Source of the DNA: Formosa agariphila KMM 3901
Lineage (GTDB): Bacteria > Bacteroidota > Bacteroidia > Flavobacteriales > Flavobacteriaceae
Length of the DNA: 64,000 nt
Direction of reading: 5' to 3'
NCBI RefSeq assembly: GCF_000723205.1
Contig: NZ_HG315671.1
Coordinates: 3,751,507 to 3,815,506, forward strand
Positions 52,488-62,400 of this stretch are shown here, one piece after another; positions within the stretch are counted from its first letter, which is position 1; every line of letters begins with the position of its first letter. The position numbers and the translations under genes are program-made. The notes beneath the pieces were generated by a model. The model saw only the letters and a program-made list of their open reading frames with translations, ran no database searches and had not been told where the DNA came from.

Positions 52488-54104
52488 TTAAGGATTATAA
52501 CGTTGTGGTCCGCCACGTCTTATTTCTTCGCTTGCTATACTTTCAAACTGCTCGAAGTTTTTTCTAAATGCATTGGTCAGTTTAAATGCCGTTGCATAAT
52601 AGGCTTCATCATCATTCCAAGTTGCTCTTGGACTTAAAACAGATGTTGGCACTCCTGGACAAGTTCGTGGTTGTGCGACTCCAAATACAGAGTGAATATG
52701 GTAATCGTGGTAATTATATAATCCTAAATCACCATTTAGAACGGCATTAATCATAGCACGTGTATATTTTAACTTCATACGGGTTCCAACGCCATAAGGG
52801 CCTCCGGTCCAACCTGTATTAATTAACCATACATTTACCCCTGATTCCTTCATTTTCAAACTCAACATTTCTGCATATTTAGCAGGGTGTAACGGCATAA
52901 AAGGCGCTCCAAAACAAGCTGAGAATGATGGTACAGGTTCTTTTACTCCCGCTTCTGTTCCTGCTACTTTTGCTGTATATCCCGATATAAAATGATAAGC
53001 TGCTTGTGCTGGCGTTAATTTAGAAATCGGCGGAATCACTCCAAAGGCATCTGCCGTCAAAAAAAATATATTCTTAGTGTTCTTTCCTATAGATGGGACT
53101 TGAATGTTTTCAATATGATTTATAGGATAACTTACACGTGTATTTTGAGTGATGGATGTATCTGCAAAATCGACTTGACCGTCTTTGTCTAAAATCACAT
53201 TTTCAAGAATGGCACCGCGTTTAATGGCGTTAAAAATATCAGGTTCGTTTTCTTCACATAAATTAATCACTTTTGCATAACAACCACCTTCAAAATTAAA
53301 GACTGTATTCTCGTTTGTCCAACCGTGTTCGTCATCTCCTATTAACTTACGATTTGGATCTGCAGAAAGTGTTGTTTTCCCTGTTCCTGAAAGTCCGAAG
53401 AAAATAGCAGTATCGCCATCTTTCCCCACATTAGCACTACAGTGCATTGGCAACGTATTCTTATATACCGGAAGAATAAAGTTTAAAGCAGAGAATATCC
53501 CTTTTTTAATCTCTCCTGTATATCCAGTACCCCCAATTAAGGCAATTTTTCTAGTAAAATCTAATATCGCGAAGTTATGTTGTCGTGTTCCATCTTCTTC
53601 AGGAACAGCCATAAATTTAGGCGCACAAACTATAGACCATTCGGGTTCAAAATTTTCCAATTCAAGCTCCGTAGGTCTTAAAAACATATTATGCGCAAAC
53701 ATATTACTCCAAGGCAATTCTGTAATAACACGAATATTTAATTTATAATTCGGATCAGCACAAGCATAGCTATCTCTAACAAACACTTCTTTACCCGATA
53801 AATAGTTTACAACCTTATCGTATAAGGCATTAAAGTCTTCAGATTTAAAAGGGATATTTACATCACCCCACCACACTAAATCTTTAGTCACATCGTCCTT
53901 TACTATAAAACGATCTTTAGGCGACCGTCCAGTAAATTCGCCTGTATTAACAGCTAGGGCTCCAGAGGAAGATTCTACACCTAAACCTCTGTCAATAGTT
54001 AAATCATGTAATTCGTCTGAGGATAATTGATACTGTACTTCTGCATTTTTGATTCCGTAAGATTCTAACGAAATCGATTTCGTAGTTTGAATGTTATTTG
54101 CCAT
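52488..54104 (-). CDS. pckA: Phosphoenolpyruvate carboxykinase (ATP)
   Basis: 538 residues. P-loop kinase-1a GLSGTGKTTLS, the metal-binding kinase-2 IGDDEHGW, and the PEPCK motif FEGGCYAKVINL are complete. ATP form. Converts oxaloacetate and ATP to PEP for gluconeogenesis. The full length and motifs leave little doubt. Confidence 0.97.
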   Translation of the reverse strand: MANNIQTTKSISLESYGIKNAEVQYQLSSDELHDLTIDRGLGVESSSGALAVNTGEFTGRSPKDRFIVKDDVTKDLVWWGDVNIPFKSEDFNALYDKVVNYLSGKEVFVRDSYACADPNYKLNIRVITELPWSNMFAHNMFLRPTELELENFEPEWSIVCAPKFMAVPEEDGTRQHNFAILDFTRKIALIGGTGYTGEIKKGIFSALNFILPVYKNTLPMHCSANVGKDGDTAIFFGLSGTGKTTLSADPNRKLIGDDEHGWTNENTVFNFEGGCYAKVINLCEENEPDIFNAIKRGAILENVILDKDGQVDFADTSITQNTRVSYPINHIENIQVPSIGKNTKNIFFLTADAFGVIPPISKLTPAQAAYHFISGYTAKVAGTEAGVKEPVPSFSACFGAPFMPLHPAKYAEMLSLKMKESGVNVWLINTGWTGGPYGVGTRMKLKYTRAMINAVLNGDLGLYNYHDYHIHSVFGVAQPRTCPGVPTSVLSPRATWNDDEAYYATAFKLTNAFRKNFEQFESIASEEIRRGGPQRYNP

Positions 54105-54205
54105 AATAATACTTATTTACTGTACAAATATGTAAAATTTATTTTAGAACGCTATTACAAATTTTACATATTTACACAAATTAACTTGAGTTACATATTA
54201 TATTC

Positions 54206-54601
54206 TTAATTATTATCGTTTTTTAATTTAAAAAATGATAATATCATAATTACCCAACCTATAATCATTAACAGTCCTCCTATAGGAGTTACAAACCCAA
54301 TGGTTTTAAAATCGAAGTCTGTAAGCACGTTGGTTGCTAAACCATAAATCGACCCAGAAAACAAGATAACGCCCGCTAAAACAAAATAATAAATAATCGA
54401 TTTTTTATTACTCGCAATTAGATTTGTACTTCCAACAAATAACAATACTAATGCGTGGTACATTTGGTATCTCACGCCTGTTTCGAAAGTAGTAATCGAT
54501 TCTGCAGAAATTAAAGGTTTTAATCCATGGGCTGCAAAAGCTCCAATAACAACACTTAAAAGCCCTAATATTCCAGCAGTTATCACAATTTTTTTATCCA
54601 T
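54206..54601 (-). CDS. DUF423 small membrane protein
   Basis: 131 residues with four membrane helices and the DUF423 signature GAFAAHGLKP and FETGVRYQMYHAL. Function unknown. Same strand as pckA, 101 nt upstream of it. Confidence 0.88.
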   Translation of the reverse strand: MDKKIVITAGILGLLSVVIGAFAAHGLKPLISAESITTFETGVRYQMYHALVLLFVGSTNLIASNKKSIIYYFVLAGVILFSGSIYGLATNVLTDFDFKTIGFVTPIGGLLMIIGWVIMILSFFKLKNDNN

Positions 54602-54699
54602 ATAAATCTTGTATTCGAAGATTTCAAACTTACTATTTAGTATATTTATAAATCTTATCTCTTTTAGCGTATTTTTTAAACTAGTTAAATTTTACTACC

Positions 54700-56064
54700 A
54701 TGCGACACATTCTAGTTATTGGCTCAGGAAAATCGACATCGTATCTTATTTGGTATTTATTAGACCAATCTGAAACCGAAAACATACACCTAACCATTGC
54801 AGATATCAATCTAGAACACGCTAAAAAACTGACTAAAAACCATGCTAATGTATCTACTATAAAGTTCGACATTTTTGACGACATTTCCCGCAGAAAACGC
54901 ATTAAAAATGCAGATATTATTATATCTATGCTCCCCGCCAGATTTCATATTGAAGTCGCCAAAGACTGCCTAGAATTTGGTAAAAATCTAGTAACCGCAT
55001 CTTACATTAGCGACGAGCTACAAGCCTTACATTCATCTGTAATAAAAAAAGGATTGGTATTTATGAATGAGATTGGTGTAGACCCTGGAATAGACCATAT
55101 GAGTGCCATGCAGGTTATAGACCGCATTAAAGCGAAAGGCGGAAACATGATACTTTTTGAATCGTTTACAGGCGGTTTAGTAGCTCCGGAAAACGACACA
55201 AACCTATGGAACTACAAATTTACTTGGAACCCTAGAAATGTTGTTATTTCGGGTCAAGGTGGTGTTGCTAAATTTCTTCAAGAAAGCACGTTTAAATACA
55301 TCCCTTACAACCGTCTATTTAGACGTACTGAATTTCTAGAAATTGAAGGTTACGGCCGATTTGAAGCTTATGCAAATCGAGATTCTTTAAAATACCAAAG
55401 TGTCTACGGGTTAGATAATATTAAAACACTATATCGCGGCACAATGCGACGAGTTGGCTTTAGCAGAGCTTGGAATATGTTTGTACAGCTTGGTATGACA
55501 GACGATAGCTACATCATGGAAGACAGCGAACATTTAAGTTATCGCGACTTTGTAAATGCATTTTTACCTTACAGCCCTTCAGATTCGGTTGAAATTAAAT
55601 TTCGTCATCAGTTAAAAATTGATCAAGACGATGTGGTATGGAACAAATTTTTAGAATTAGACATTTTTAATCCGAATAAAAAAACAGGAATTAAAGACGG
55701 CACTCCAGCACAACTACTGCAACACATTTTAATGGAGTCTTGGACCTTAGCTCAAGACGATAAAGACATGATAGTAATGTATCATAAGTTCGGATACGAA
55801 TTAGATGGTAAAAATTACCAAATAGACGCTACAATGGTTACCAAAGGCGAAGACCAAACCTATACCGCAATGGCAAAAACAGTAGGTTTACCTGTCGCTA
55901 TTGCCGCCTTAGCCATATTGAACAAAAAAATAACAACACCTGGAGTTCAACGACCAATTACTAAAGAAGTCTACACCCCTATTTTAGAAGAACTCAAGCA
56001 CTTCGATATAAAATTCACAGAAAAAGAAGTGCCTTACCTAGGTTACAATCCTTTAATTCTGTAA
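54700..56064 (+). CDS. Saccharopine dehydrogenase-family protein
   Basis: 454 residues. Rossmann motif GSGKSTSYL (8-16), then the saccharopine reductase-type C-terminal domain (NEIGVDPGIDHMSAMQVID, ESFTGGLVAPENDTNLWNYKFTWNP). The likeness is to saccharopine reductase/dehydrogenase of the lysine alpha-aminoadipate route; whether lysine degradation runs here cannot be read from the window, although the glutaryl-CoA dehydrogenase at 30191 would suit it. An Lrp regulator follows 64 nt downstream. Confidence 0.85.
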   Translation: MRHILVIGSGKSTSYLIWYLLDQSETENIHLTIADINLEHAKKLTKNHANVSTIKFDIFDDISRRKRIKNADIIISMLPARFHIEVAKDCLEFGKNLVTASYISDELQALHSSVIKKGLVFMNEIGVDPGIDHMSAMQVIDRIKAKGGNMILFESFTGGLVAPENDTNLWNYKFTWNPRNVVISGQGGVAKFLQESTFKYIPYNRLFRRTEFLEIEGYGRFEAYANRDSLKYQSVYGLDNIKTLYRGTMRRVGFSRAWNMFVQLGMTDDSYIMEDSEHLSYRDFVNAFLPYSPSDSVEIKFRHQLKIDQDDVVWNKFLELDIFNPNKKTGIKDGTPAQLLQHILMESWTLAQDDKDMIVMYHKFGYELDGKNYQIDATMVTKGEDQTYTAMAKTVGLPVAIAALAILNKKITTPGVQRPITKEVYTPILEELKHFDIKFTEKEVPYLGYNPLIL

Positions 56065-56128
56065 CATTAATAGTTTCAATTTAAAACCCTTTCAGTACTT
56101 TTATATTCAATTTTAGAATCATTAATTT

Positions 56129-56599
56129 ATGAAAGTTACAAATCAGAACATTGAAATAGACGGTATCGATAAAGAAATTCTTCGCGCCCTTATGGGAGAT
56201 GCAAGAACACCTATTTTAGAAATTGCAAGAGGTGTAGGCATTTCTGGTGCTGCAATCCATCAGCGACTACGCAAATTAGAGAAATCTGGATTAATATCGG
56301 GTTCTAAATTCACCATAAACCCTAAGATTTTAGGCTACACTACCATGGCATTTATCGGTATTTATCTAGACAAAGCCATGAGTAATCCTGAAGCCGTAAA
56401 ACACTTAAGAAAAATACCAGAAGTCATAGAGTGTCATTACACAACTGGAAACTGGAGTATTTTTATAAAAATATTATGTCGAGATAACGAGCATTTAATG
56501 CAATTGCTTAATAAAGACATTCAATCTATTGAAGGTGTTTCAAGAACTGAAACCTTCATTTCACTACAACAACAAATTGACAGACAAATTCCAATATAA
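56129..56599 (+). CDS. Lrp/AsnC-family transcriptional regulator
   Basis: 156 residues. N-terminal helix-turn-helix (EIARGVGISGAAIHQRLRKLEKSGLI) and C-terminal RAM/AsnC ligand-binding domain. Probably senses an amino acid. Its position after the saccharopine dehydrogenase gene suggests control of lysine metabolism, an inference. Confidence 0.92.
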   Translation: MKVTNQNIEIDGIDKEILRALMGDARTPILEIARGVGISGAAIHQRLRKLEKSGLISGSKFTINPKILGYTTMAFIGIYLDKAMSNPEAVKHLRKIPEVIECHYTTGNWSIFIKILCRDNEHLMQLLNKDIQSIEGVSRTETFISLQQQIDRQIPI

Positions 56600-56698
56600 C
56601 GAAACTGCTTATGATTTGAGTTAATTATATATGTAATGCAATCAATCTAGATGCTTATGATTTTTTAATTTCACCGTAAACAATTAAAAATCAACATT

Positions 56699-57319
56699 AT
56701 GAACATTTACAAAATAGCATTGATTGCCATATGCACTGTAGGACTAACATCTTGCGATGATAAAAAAAAGCAGAACACTCCAATGTCCGACCCTACACAC
56801 ACGCCTAACATAGAAAGTGTCATAGAAAACAACACAGACAGTACAGATATGGCAAACACATCACAAATTAAAGTGGTTTTAGAAGCCAAAAGCGACAGCA
56901 AAGTCTCTGGAACAATTATTTTTACCGAGGTCGATGACACTGTAAATATGCTTGGAGAACTTGAAGGATTAAAACCAAATACCGAACACGCGATTCATTT
57001 GCACGAAACAGCCGATTGTTCTTCGCATGATGCAAAATCTACTGGAGGACACTGGAATCCTACCGATTCTAAACATGGAAAATGGGGAGACTCTGAAGGG
57101 TATCACCGTGGAGATATAGGAAATTTCACTAGTGATGAAAACGGTAACGCCACCGTAACTTTTAAAACAGACGAATGGTGTTTAGATTGCGAAGACAGCA
57201 CTAGAACTATTTCTGGTAGAGGACTTATAATACACCAAGGTAAAGACGATTTTAAGACACAACCAACTGGTAACGCTGGAAAACGTATTGCTTGTGGTGG
57301 TTTAGAAATTGAAAAATAA
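56699..57319 (+). CDS. Cu/Zn superoxide dismutase, lipoprotein
   Basis: 206 residues. Lipobox LTSC (Cys19), then a Ser/Thr/Asn-rich linker and the SOD domain from about 55. All ligands are visible: Cu His100, His102, His118, His179; Zn His118, His126, His136, Asp139. The structural disulfide is Cys107-Cys199. Extra Cys161 and Cys164 (CLDC) are unusual. Protects the envelope from superoxide. Confidence 0.93.
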   Translation: MNIYKIALIAICTVGLTSCDDKKKQNTPMSDPTHTPNIESVIENNTDSTDMANTSQIKVVLEAKSDSKVSGTIIFTEVDDTVNMLGELEGLKPNTEHAIHLHETADCSSHDAKSTGGHWNPTDSKHGKWGDSEGYHRGDIGNFTSDENGNATVTFKTDEWCLDCEDSTRTISGRGLIIHQGKDDFKTQPTGNAGKRIACGGLEIEK

Positions 57320-57335
57320 CAAACTAAAATTACAC

Positions 57336-57374
57336 AAAAAAAAGGTCGAATTTTAAAAATTCGACCTTTTTTAT
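57336..57374. terminator. Bidirectional terminator between SOD and zinc peptidase genes
   Basis: Stem AAAAAAAGGTCGAATTTT paired with AAAATTCGACCTTTTTT; A- and T-runs on both sides. Confidence 0.9.
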
Positions 57375-57390
57375 ATGGTATATATTCTAT

Positions 57391-58086
57391 TTAATCGCGA
57401 CCGCCTAGAATTTGCATAGCCCAATATAATAACGAAGCTAAAGCTCCAATTGCCGCTACCAAATACGTTCTTGCTGCCCAGTTTAAAGCATCTTCTGCAC
57501 CAGCATATTCGTTAGGTGCTAACATGTTTTTATTTTTCAACCAAGCCAAAGCACGATTACTAGCATCGTATTCTACAGGTAAAGTAACAAAACTAAAAAT
57601 TGTAGCCATACCCATCATAAGCAAACCTACAACAGACACCCAAAATCCTAAACCTGCTCCAGCAGCTGCACCAAGCATTAAACCACCAATAACTAACCAT
57701 TGCGACATCTTAGACGACACGTTAACAGCAGGAACTAACTGAGAACGCAACGTTAACCAACTATAGGCTTGAGCATGCTGAACCGCATGACCACATTCGT
57801 GTGCTGCAACTGCCGCAGCCGCTGCATTAGCATGTGAATACACAGACTCACTTAAATTGACTGTTTTGTTTCTCGGATCGTAATGATCTGTTAATTGTCC
57901 TGGAGTTGATATCACCTTTACATCGCGAATACCATTATCGGCTAACATTTTTTCTGCAATTTCTTTCCCCGTCATGCCATTACGCAAATGTACTTTAGAA
58001 TAGGTCTTAAATTTAGACTTAAGCTTGTTACTAACCAACCAGCTCACTAAGGCAATGGCACCAATAAGTATATAATAATTGAACAT
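57391..58086 (-). CDS. Zinc metallopeptidase of the YugP type
   Basis: 231 residues. N-terminal membrane segment, zinc-binding HECGH (about 93-97, AAHECGHAVQHA), then more membrane segments at about 135-165 and near the C-terminus. Matches the YugP-like neutral zinc metallopeptidase family. Site of action is the inner membrane. Substrate unknown. Confidence 0.88.
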   Translation of the reverse strand: MFNYYILIGAIALVSWLVSNKLKSKFKTYSKVHLRNGMTGKEIAEKMLADNGIRDVKVISTPGQLTDHYDPRNKTVNLSESVYSHANAAAAAVAAHECGHAVQHAQAYSWLTLRSQLVPAVNVSSKMSQWLVIGGLMLGAAAGAGLGFWVSVVGLLMMGMATIFSFVTLPVEYDASNRALAWLKNKNMLAPNEYAGAEDALNWAARTYLVAAIGALASLLYWAMQILGGRD

Positions 58087-58167
58087 CTTCTTAATTTTTA
58101 AAAAGTTAAATTTAATATATTATATCAAATAATGCGCCAAATACATATTAAGAAATTTTGTCAGCTA

Positions 58168-59268
58168 TTAAACCTGTTTCACTCCCCAGTCAAAAGCATC
58201 GTTTATTTCGTTATAAACAATCTCTCCACCAACAATGTTTAATCCTTTTTGAAGCGCTGTATCCTCAGCACAAGCCTCGGCCCAACCTTTGTTTGCTAGT
58301 TTTAAAACATATGGCAAAGTAACATTTGTTAACGCTAAAGTAGATGTATAAGGTACTGCACCTGGCATATTAGCAACACAATAGTGTACAATATCATCAA
58401 TAATAAACGTAGGGTCTTCATGCGTAGTGGCTTTAGTAGTCTCTATACAGCCACCTTGATCTACGGCTACATCTACCAATACCGTTCCCGGACGCATTAA
58501 TTTTAGCATATCTCGGGTGATTAATTTTGGAGCTTTCCCTCCTTTTAATAAGACACCTCCAATAATTAAATCGTGTGTTTGAATGTGTTTTCTAATATTA
58601 TAAACACTAGAATATTCTGTAACAACGTGGCTAGGCATAATATCATTCACATAGCGTAAGCGTTTCATATTCACATCCATAATGGTAACATGCGCCCCTA
58701 AACCTGCAGCCATTTTTGCTGCCTGTACTCCAACAACACCTGCCCCTAAAATCAATACTTTTCCTGGCGATACTCCCGGAACTCCACCTAAAAGAATCCC
58801 TCTACCTTTAATAGGTTTTTCTAAATATTTTGCACCTTGCTGTATGGCCATTCTACCAGCAACCTCAGACATTGGTGTTAATAAAGGTAAGGTTCCATCT
58901 GCATCCTCTACGGTTTCGTAGGCAATACAAACCGCATTACTTTTTAACATCGCCAAGGTTAATGCTTCGCTAGATGCAAAATGAAAATAAGTAAACACAA
59001 TCTGTTGCGGCTGAATTAAAGCATATTCTTCCTCTATGGGTTCCTTTACTTTTACAATCATATCGCTGGATTTGTAAACCTCTTGAATGGTCTCCAAAAT
59101 AACAGCACCAACCTCTTGATAGATGTCATCAAAAAACCCACTGCCTTCCCCTGCTGTAGATTGCACATAAACCGTGTGCCCTAGATTAACCAATTCGTAA
59201 ACTCCGGCTGGCGTCATACCAACACGATTTTCATTATTCTTAATTTCTTTTGGAATACCTATTTTCAT
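58168..59268 (-). CDS. ald: Alanine dehydrogenase
   Basis: 366 residues. N-terminal MKIGIPKEIKNNENRVGMTP, catalytic region with VKVKEPIEEEY, and the NAD-binding GAGVVGVQAAKMAAGLGA. Interconverts alanine and pyruvate with NAD. Typical length. Monocistronic. Confidence 0.95.
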   Translation of the reverse strand: MKIGIPKEIKNNENRVGMTPAGVYELVNLGHTVYVQSTAGEGSGFFDDIYQEVGAVILETIQEVYKSSDMIVKVKEPIEEEYALIQPQQIVFTYFHFASSEALTLAMLKSNAVCIAYETVEDADGTLPLLTPMSEVAGRMAIQQGAKYLEKPIKGRGILLGGVPGVSPGKVLILGAGVVGVQAAKMAAGLGAHVTIMDVNMKRLRYVNDIMPSHVVTEYSSVYNIRKHIQTHDLIIGGVLLKGGKAPKLITRDMLKLMRPGTVLVDVAVDQGGCIETTKATTHEDPTFIIDDIVHYCVANMPGAVPYTSTLALTNVTLPYVLKLANKGWAEACAEDTALQKGLNIVGGEIVYNEINDAFDWGVKQV

Positions 59269-59435
59269 GATAATATATTTTATCAGTCAAATTTCGTATT
59301 TTTTAACTACACCCCGTAAAAAAATAGGGGTCAGATAGCAAAAATTACACTTTTACCACGCTAACCCCTTAAAAAATATAGGCTATAAGAATTTAATTCG
59401 ATTTCTATAGCACTTTCACAATTTTACAACTGTTT

Positions 59436-62400
59436 TTATCCTACAATGTTAATAATCTTTCCTGGCACAACAATTACCTTTTTAGGTGTGCGTCCTTGTA
59501 ATTGCTCTTGCGTTTTTTCGTGAGCCATAACTATCTCCTCGATTTCATCCTTTTTTAAGTCTAGAGATAACTCTAAAGTAAAACGTGTTTTTCCGTTGAA
59601 AGAAATTGGATACACTTTACTGCTTTCTACTAAATGACTCCCGTCAAATTCTGGGAACGGTGCTTCAGAAATAGATTCTGAATTCCCTAACTTGCTCCAT
59701 AATTCTTCTGCAATATGCGGTGCATAAGGCGATAACAAAACTAAGAACGGTTCTAACACCGCTTTACTCACACATTTTTGTGCGTTGAATTCGTTTACAG
59801 CAATCATAAAGGTAGATACCGAAGTATTGAAAGAGAAATTCTCAATATCTTCTTGGACCTTTTTAATGGTTTTATGAAGCGTTTTTAAATTGTCTTTCGT
59901 TGGTTCTGCATCTGTAACATTTACAGCGTCTTCACCAACATATAATTTCCACAACTTTTTAAGGAAACCATGTACTCCTGTAATTCCTGCAGTATTCCAC
60001 GGTTTTGCCTGCTCTAATGGTCCTAAGAACATTTCGTATAAACGCAAACTGTCTGCACCATATTCTGCACAAATCTGGTCTGGATTAACGACGTTGTACT
60101 TCGATTTTGACATTTTTTCGACCTCACGACCTACTTTAAATATACCATCCTCTAATACAAATTCTGCATCTTTAAAATCTTCTCCAAACTCACCATCAGT
60201 TTTTAATCCTTCAATATCTAATTCATCTGAAGCGTTTACATACTGAACTTTTACGTGAATAGGCGTCACCTTTTTACCTTCAATCAAACCATGAGAAAGA
60301 TAAGTATTTGTTCCTTCTTCACGATACACAAAAGCACTAGTTCCCAAAATCATCCCTTGGTTAATCAGCTTTTTAAAAGGTTCTTCAATGTTTACAAATC
60401 CGCGGTCTTTTAAGAATTTCACCCAAAAACGAGAGTATAATAAATGACCTGTTGCATGTTCACTACCACCAATATATAAATCGACACTTTCCCAATAGTT
60501 TAGCGCATCTTCGCTAGCAAAGACATCGCCTCGTTTTGAAGCCTCTTCCATATAACGGAAGAAATACCAAGAGCTTCCCGCCCAACCTGGCATGGTATTT
60601 AATTCTAATGGAAATACAGTGGTATGGTTTATCTTTTCGTTGCTAACAACGGTATGTGTTTCTGTACACCAAGCCCAAACATCGGCACGACCTAAAGGTG
60701 GCTCTCCGGTTTCGGTTGGTAAATATTTTTCTACTTCTGGCAAACGAATTGGTAAATGTTCGGTTGCAATCATTTGTGGTTTTCCATTTACGTAATACAC
60801 CGGAAATGGTTCTCCCCAATACCGCTGACGACTAAATACGGCATCGCGTAAACGGTAATTTGTTTTTCCTTCACCTTGTCCGATTGCTTCCAAGGCTTCA
60901 ATGGCTTTTGAAGTCGCTTCTTTATAAGACAAACCGTTTAAGAAATCGCTATTTGTAAGTTTAGTATTTCCTTTTTCAGCGAACGCTTCTTCAGAAACAT
61001 CTACACCTTCAAAAATATTTGGAATAGCAATATCAAAATGTTTTGCAAAATCGTAATCACGTTGGTCACCACAAGGCACCGCCATAACAGCTCCTGTTCC
61101 GTAGCTTGCCAATACGTAATCTCCAATCCAAATTGCAATAGGTTCTTTGGTAAACGGATGCTCGGCATAGGCTCCTGTAAACACACCAGAAATGGTTTTT
61201 ACATCGGCCATACGCTCACGTTCACTACGTTTTGCCGTTTTTTCTATATATGCCTCAACGTCTGCTTTTTGAGCATCAGTAGTAATTTTCGATACTAATT
61301 CGTGTTCCGGAGCCAATGTCATGAAACTTACTCCGAAAATCGTATCAGGACGAGTAGTAAATACTTCAATCCCCCCAGCCCCCGAAGGGGTAGCTTGCTC
61401 ACTCTTAACGGATGCTCTTTGTGCTAATTCTTTACTAACAACCTCTAAAACACTCTCAATATTACCTAAAACTTCTTCGTTTTTAAATCGCAACACCTTA
61501 AATCCTTTAGATTCTAAAACCAAAGTTCTTTCGGTATCAGCTTCTAATTGAGAATTATGAATTTCTCCATCAACTTCAATAATTAATCTTTTATCAAGAC
61601 AAACAAAATCAACAATAAAATCTTCTATTAAATGTTGTTGTCTGAATTTATGTTCTATTTTTTTTCCTCTCAAACTCTCCCATAAAGCAGCCTCAGCTTG
61701 TGTTGGATTTGCTCGCATTTCTTTTGCACGTTCAAGAAGTAAATGAGAATTATTACCACCTGTCATATACCCAGCACGCTTATCAGAACCTGCAGTCTCT
61801 TCCCCTTTGGGGAAGGATAGGATGGGGAACGTTACACTAGCACCAACAGATTTTCCAATCCAGTTACGCTGACTTTCTTTCAACGAATCGGTCCAGTCAA
61901 TATCATTTAAGCCCTGAAGCAAACGCTCTGCATAAGCAGAAATACGCATACTCCATTGTGTCATTTTTTTTCTAATTACAGGATATCCACCGCGTTCGGA
62001 TACACCGTTAACAATCTCGTCGTTTGCTAAAACAGTTCCTAATTCTGGACACCAGTTTACTTCGGTTTCAGCCAAATACGTTAAACGGTACTGTAATAAA
62101 ACGGCTTGTTTTTGTTCTGAAGAAAACCCGTTCCATTCCTCAGCAGTAAATGGTACGATATTATCGTCGCAAACCGCATTTACAGAAGCGTTTCCTTCTT
62201 TAGAAAACACGGCTTCTAAAGTTGAAATATCTTCAGCTTTAGCGGTATCGTTATTAAACCAAGAATTGAACAATTGCACAAAAATCCATTGTGTCCATTT
62301 GTAATATTCCGGATTCGAAGTACGTACTTCACGAGACCAGTCGAAAGAAAATCCGATTTGGTCTAATTGACGACGGTAGGTGGCGATATTTGTTTCGGTA

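Noticed and set aside
59311-59331. Hairpin ACCCC...GGGGT between ald and leuS as leuS terminator
   Set aside because: Only a 5-bp stem with no following T-run in the leuS direction; too weak to call.
61374-61823. leuS as a pseudogene interrupted by the insertion
   Set aside because: The frame is continuous over 1086 codons and all catalytic and editing motifs are intact; only one leuS was seen and the gene is essential.
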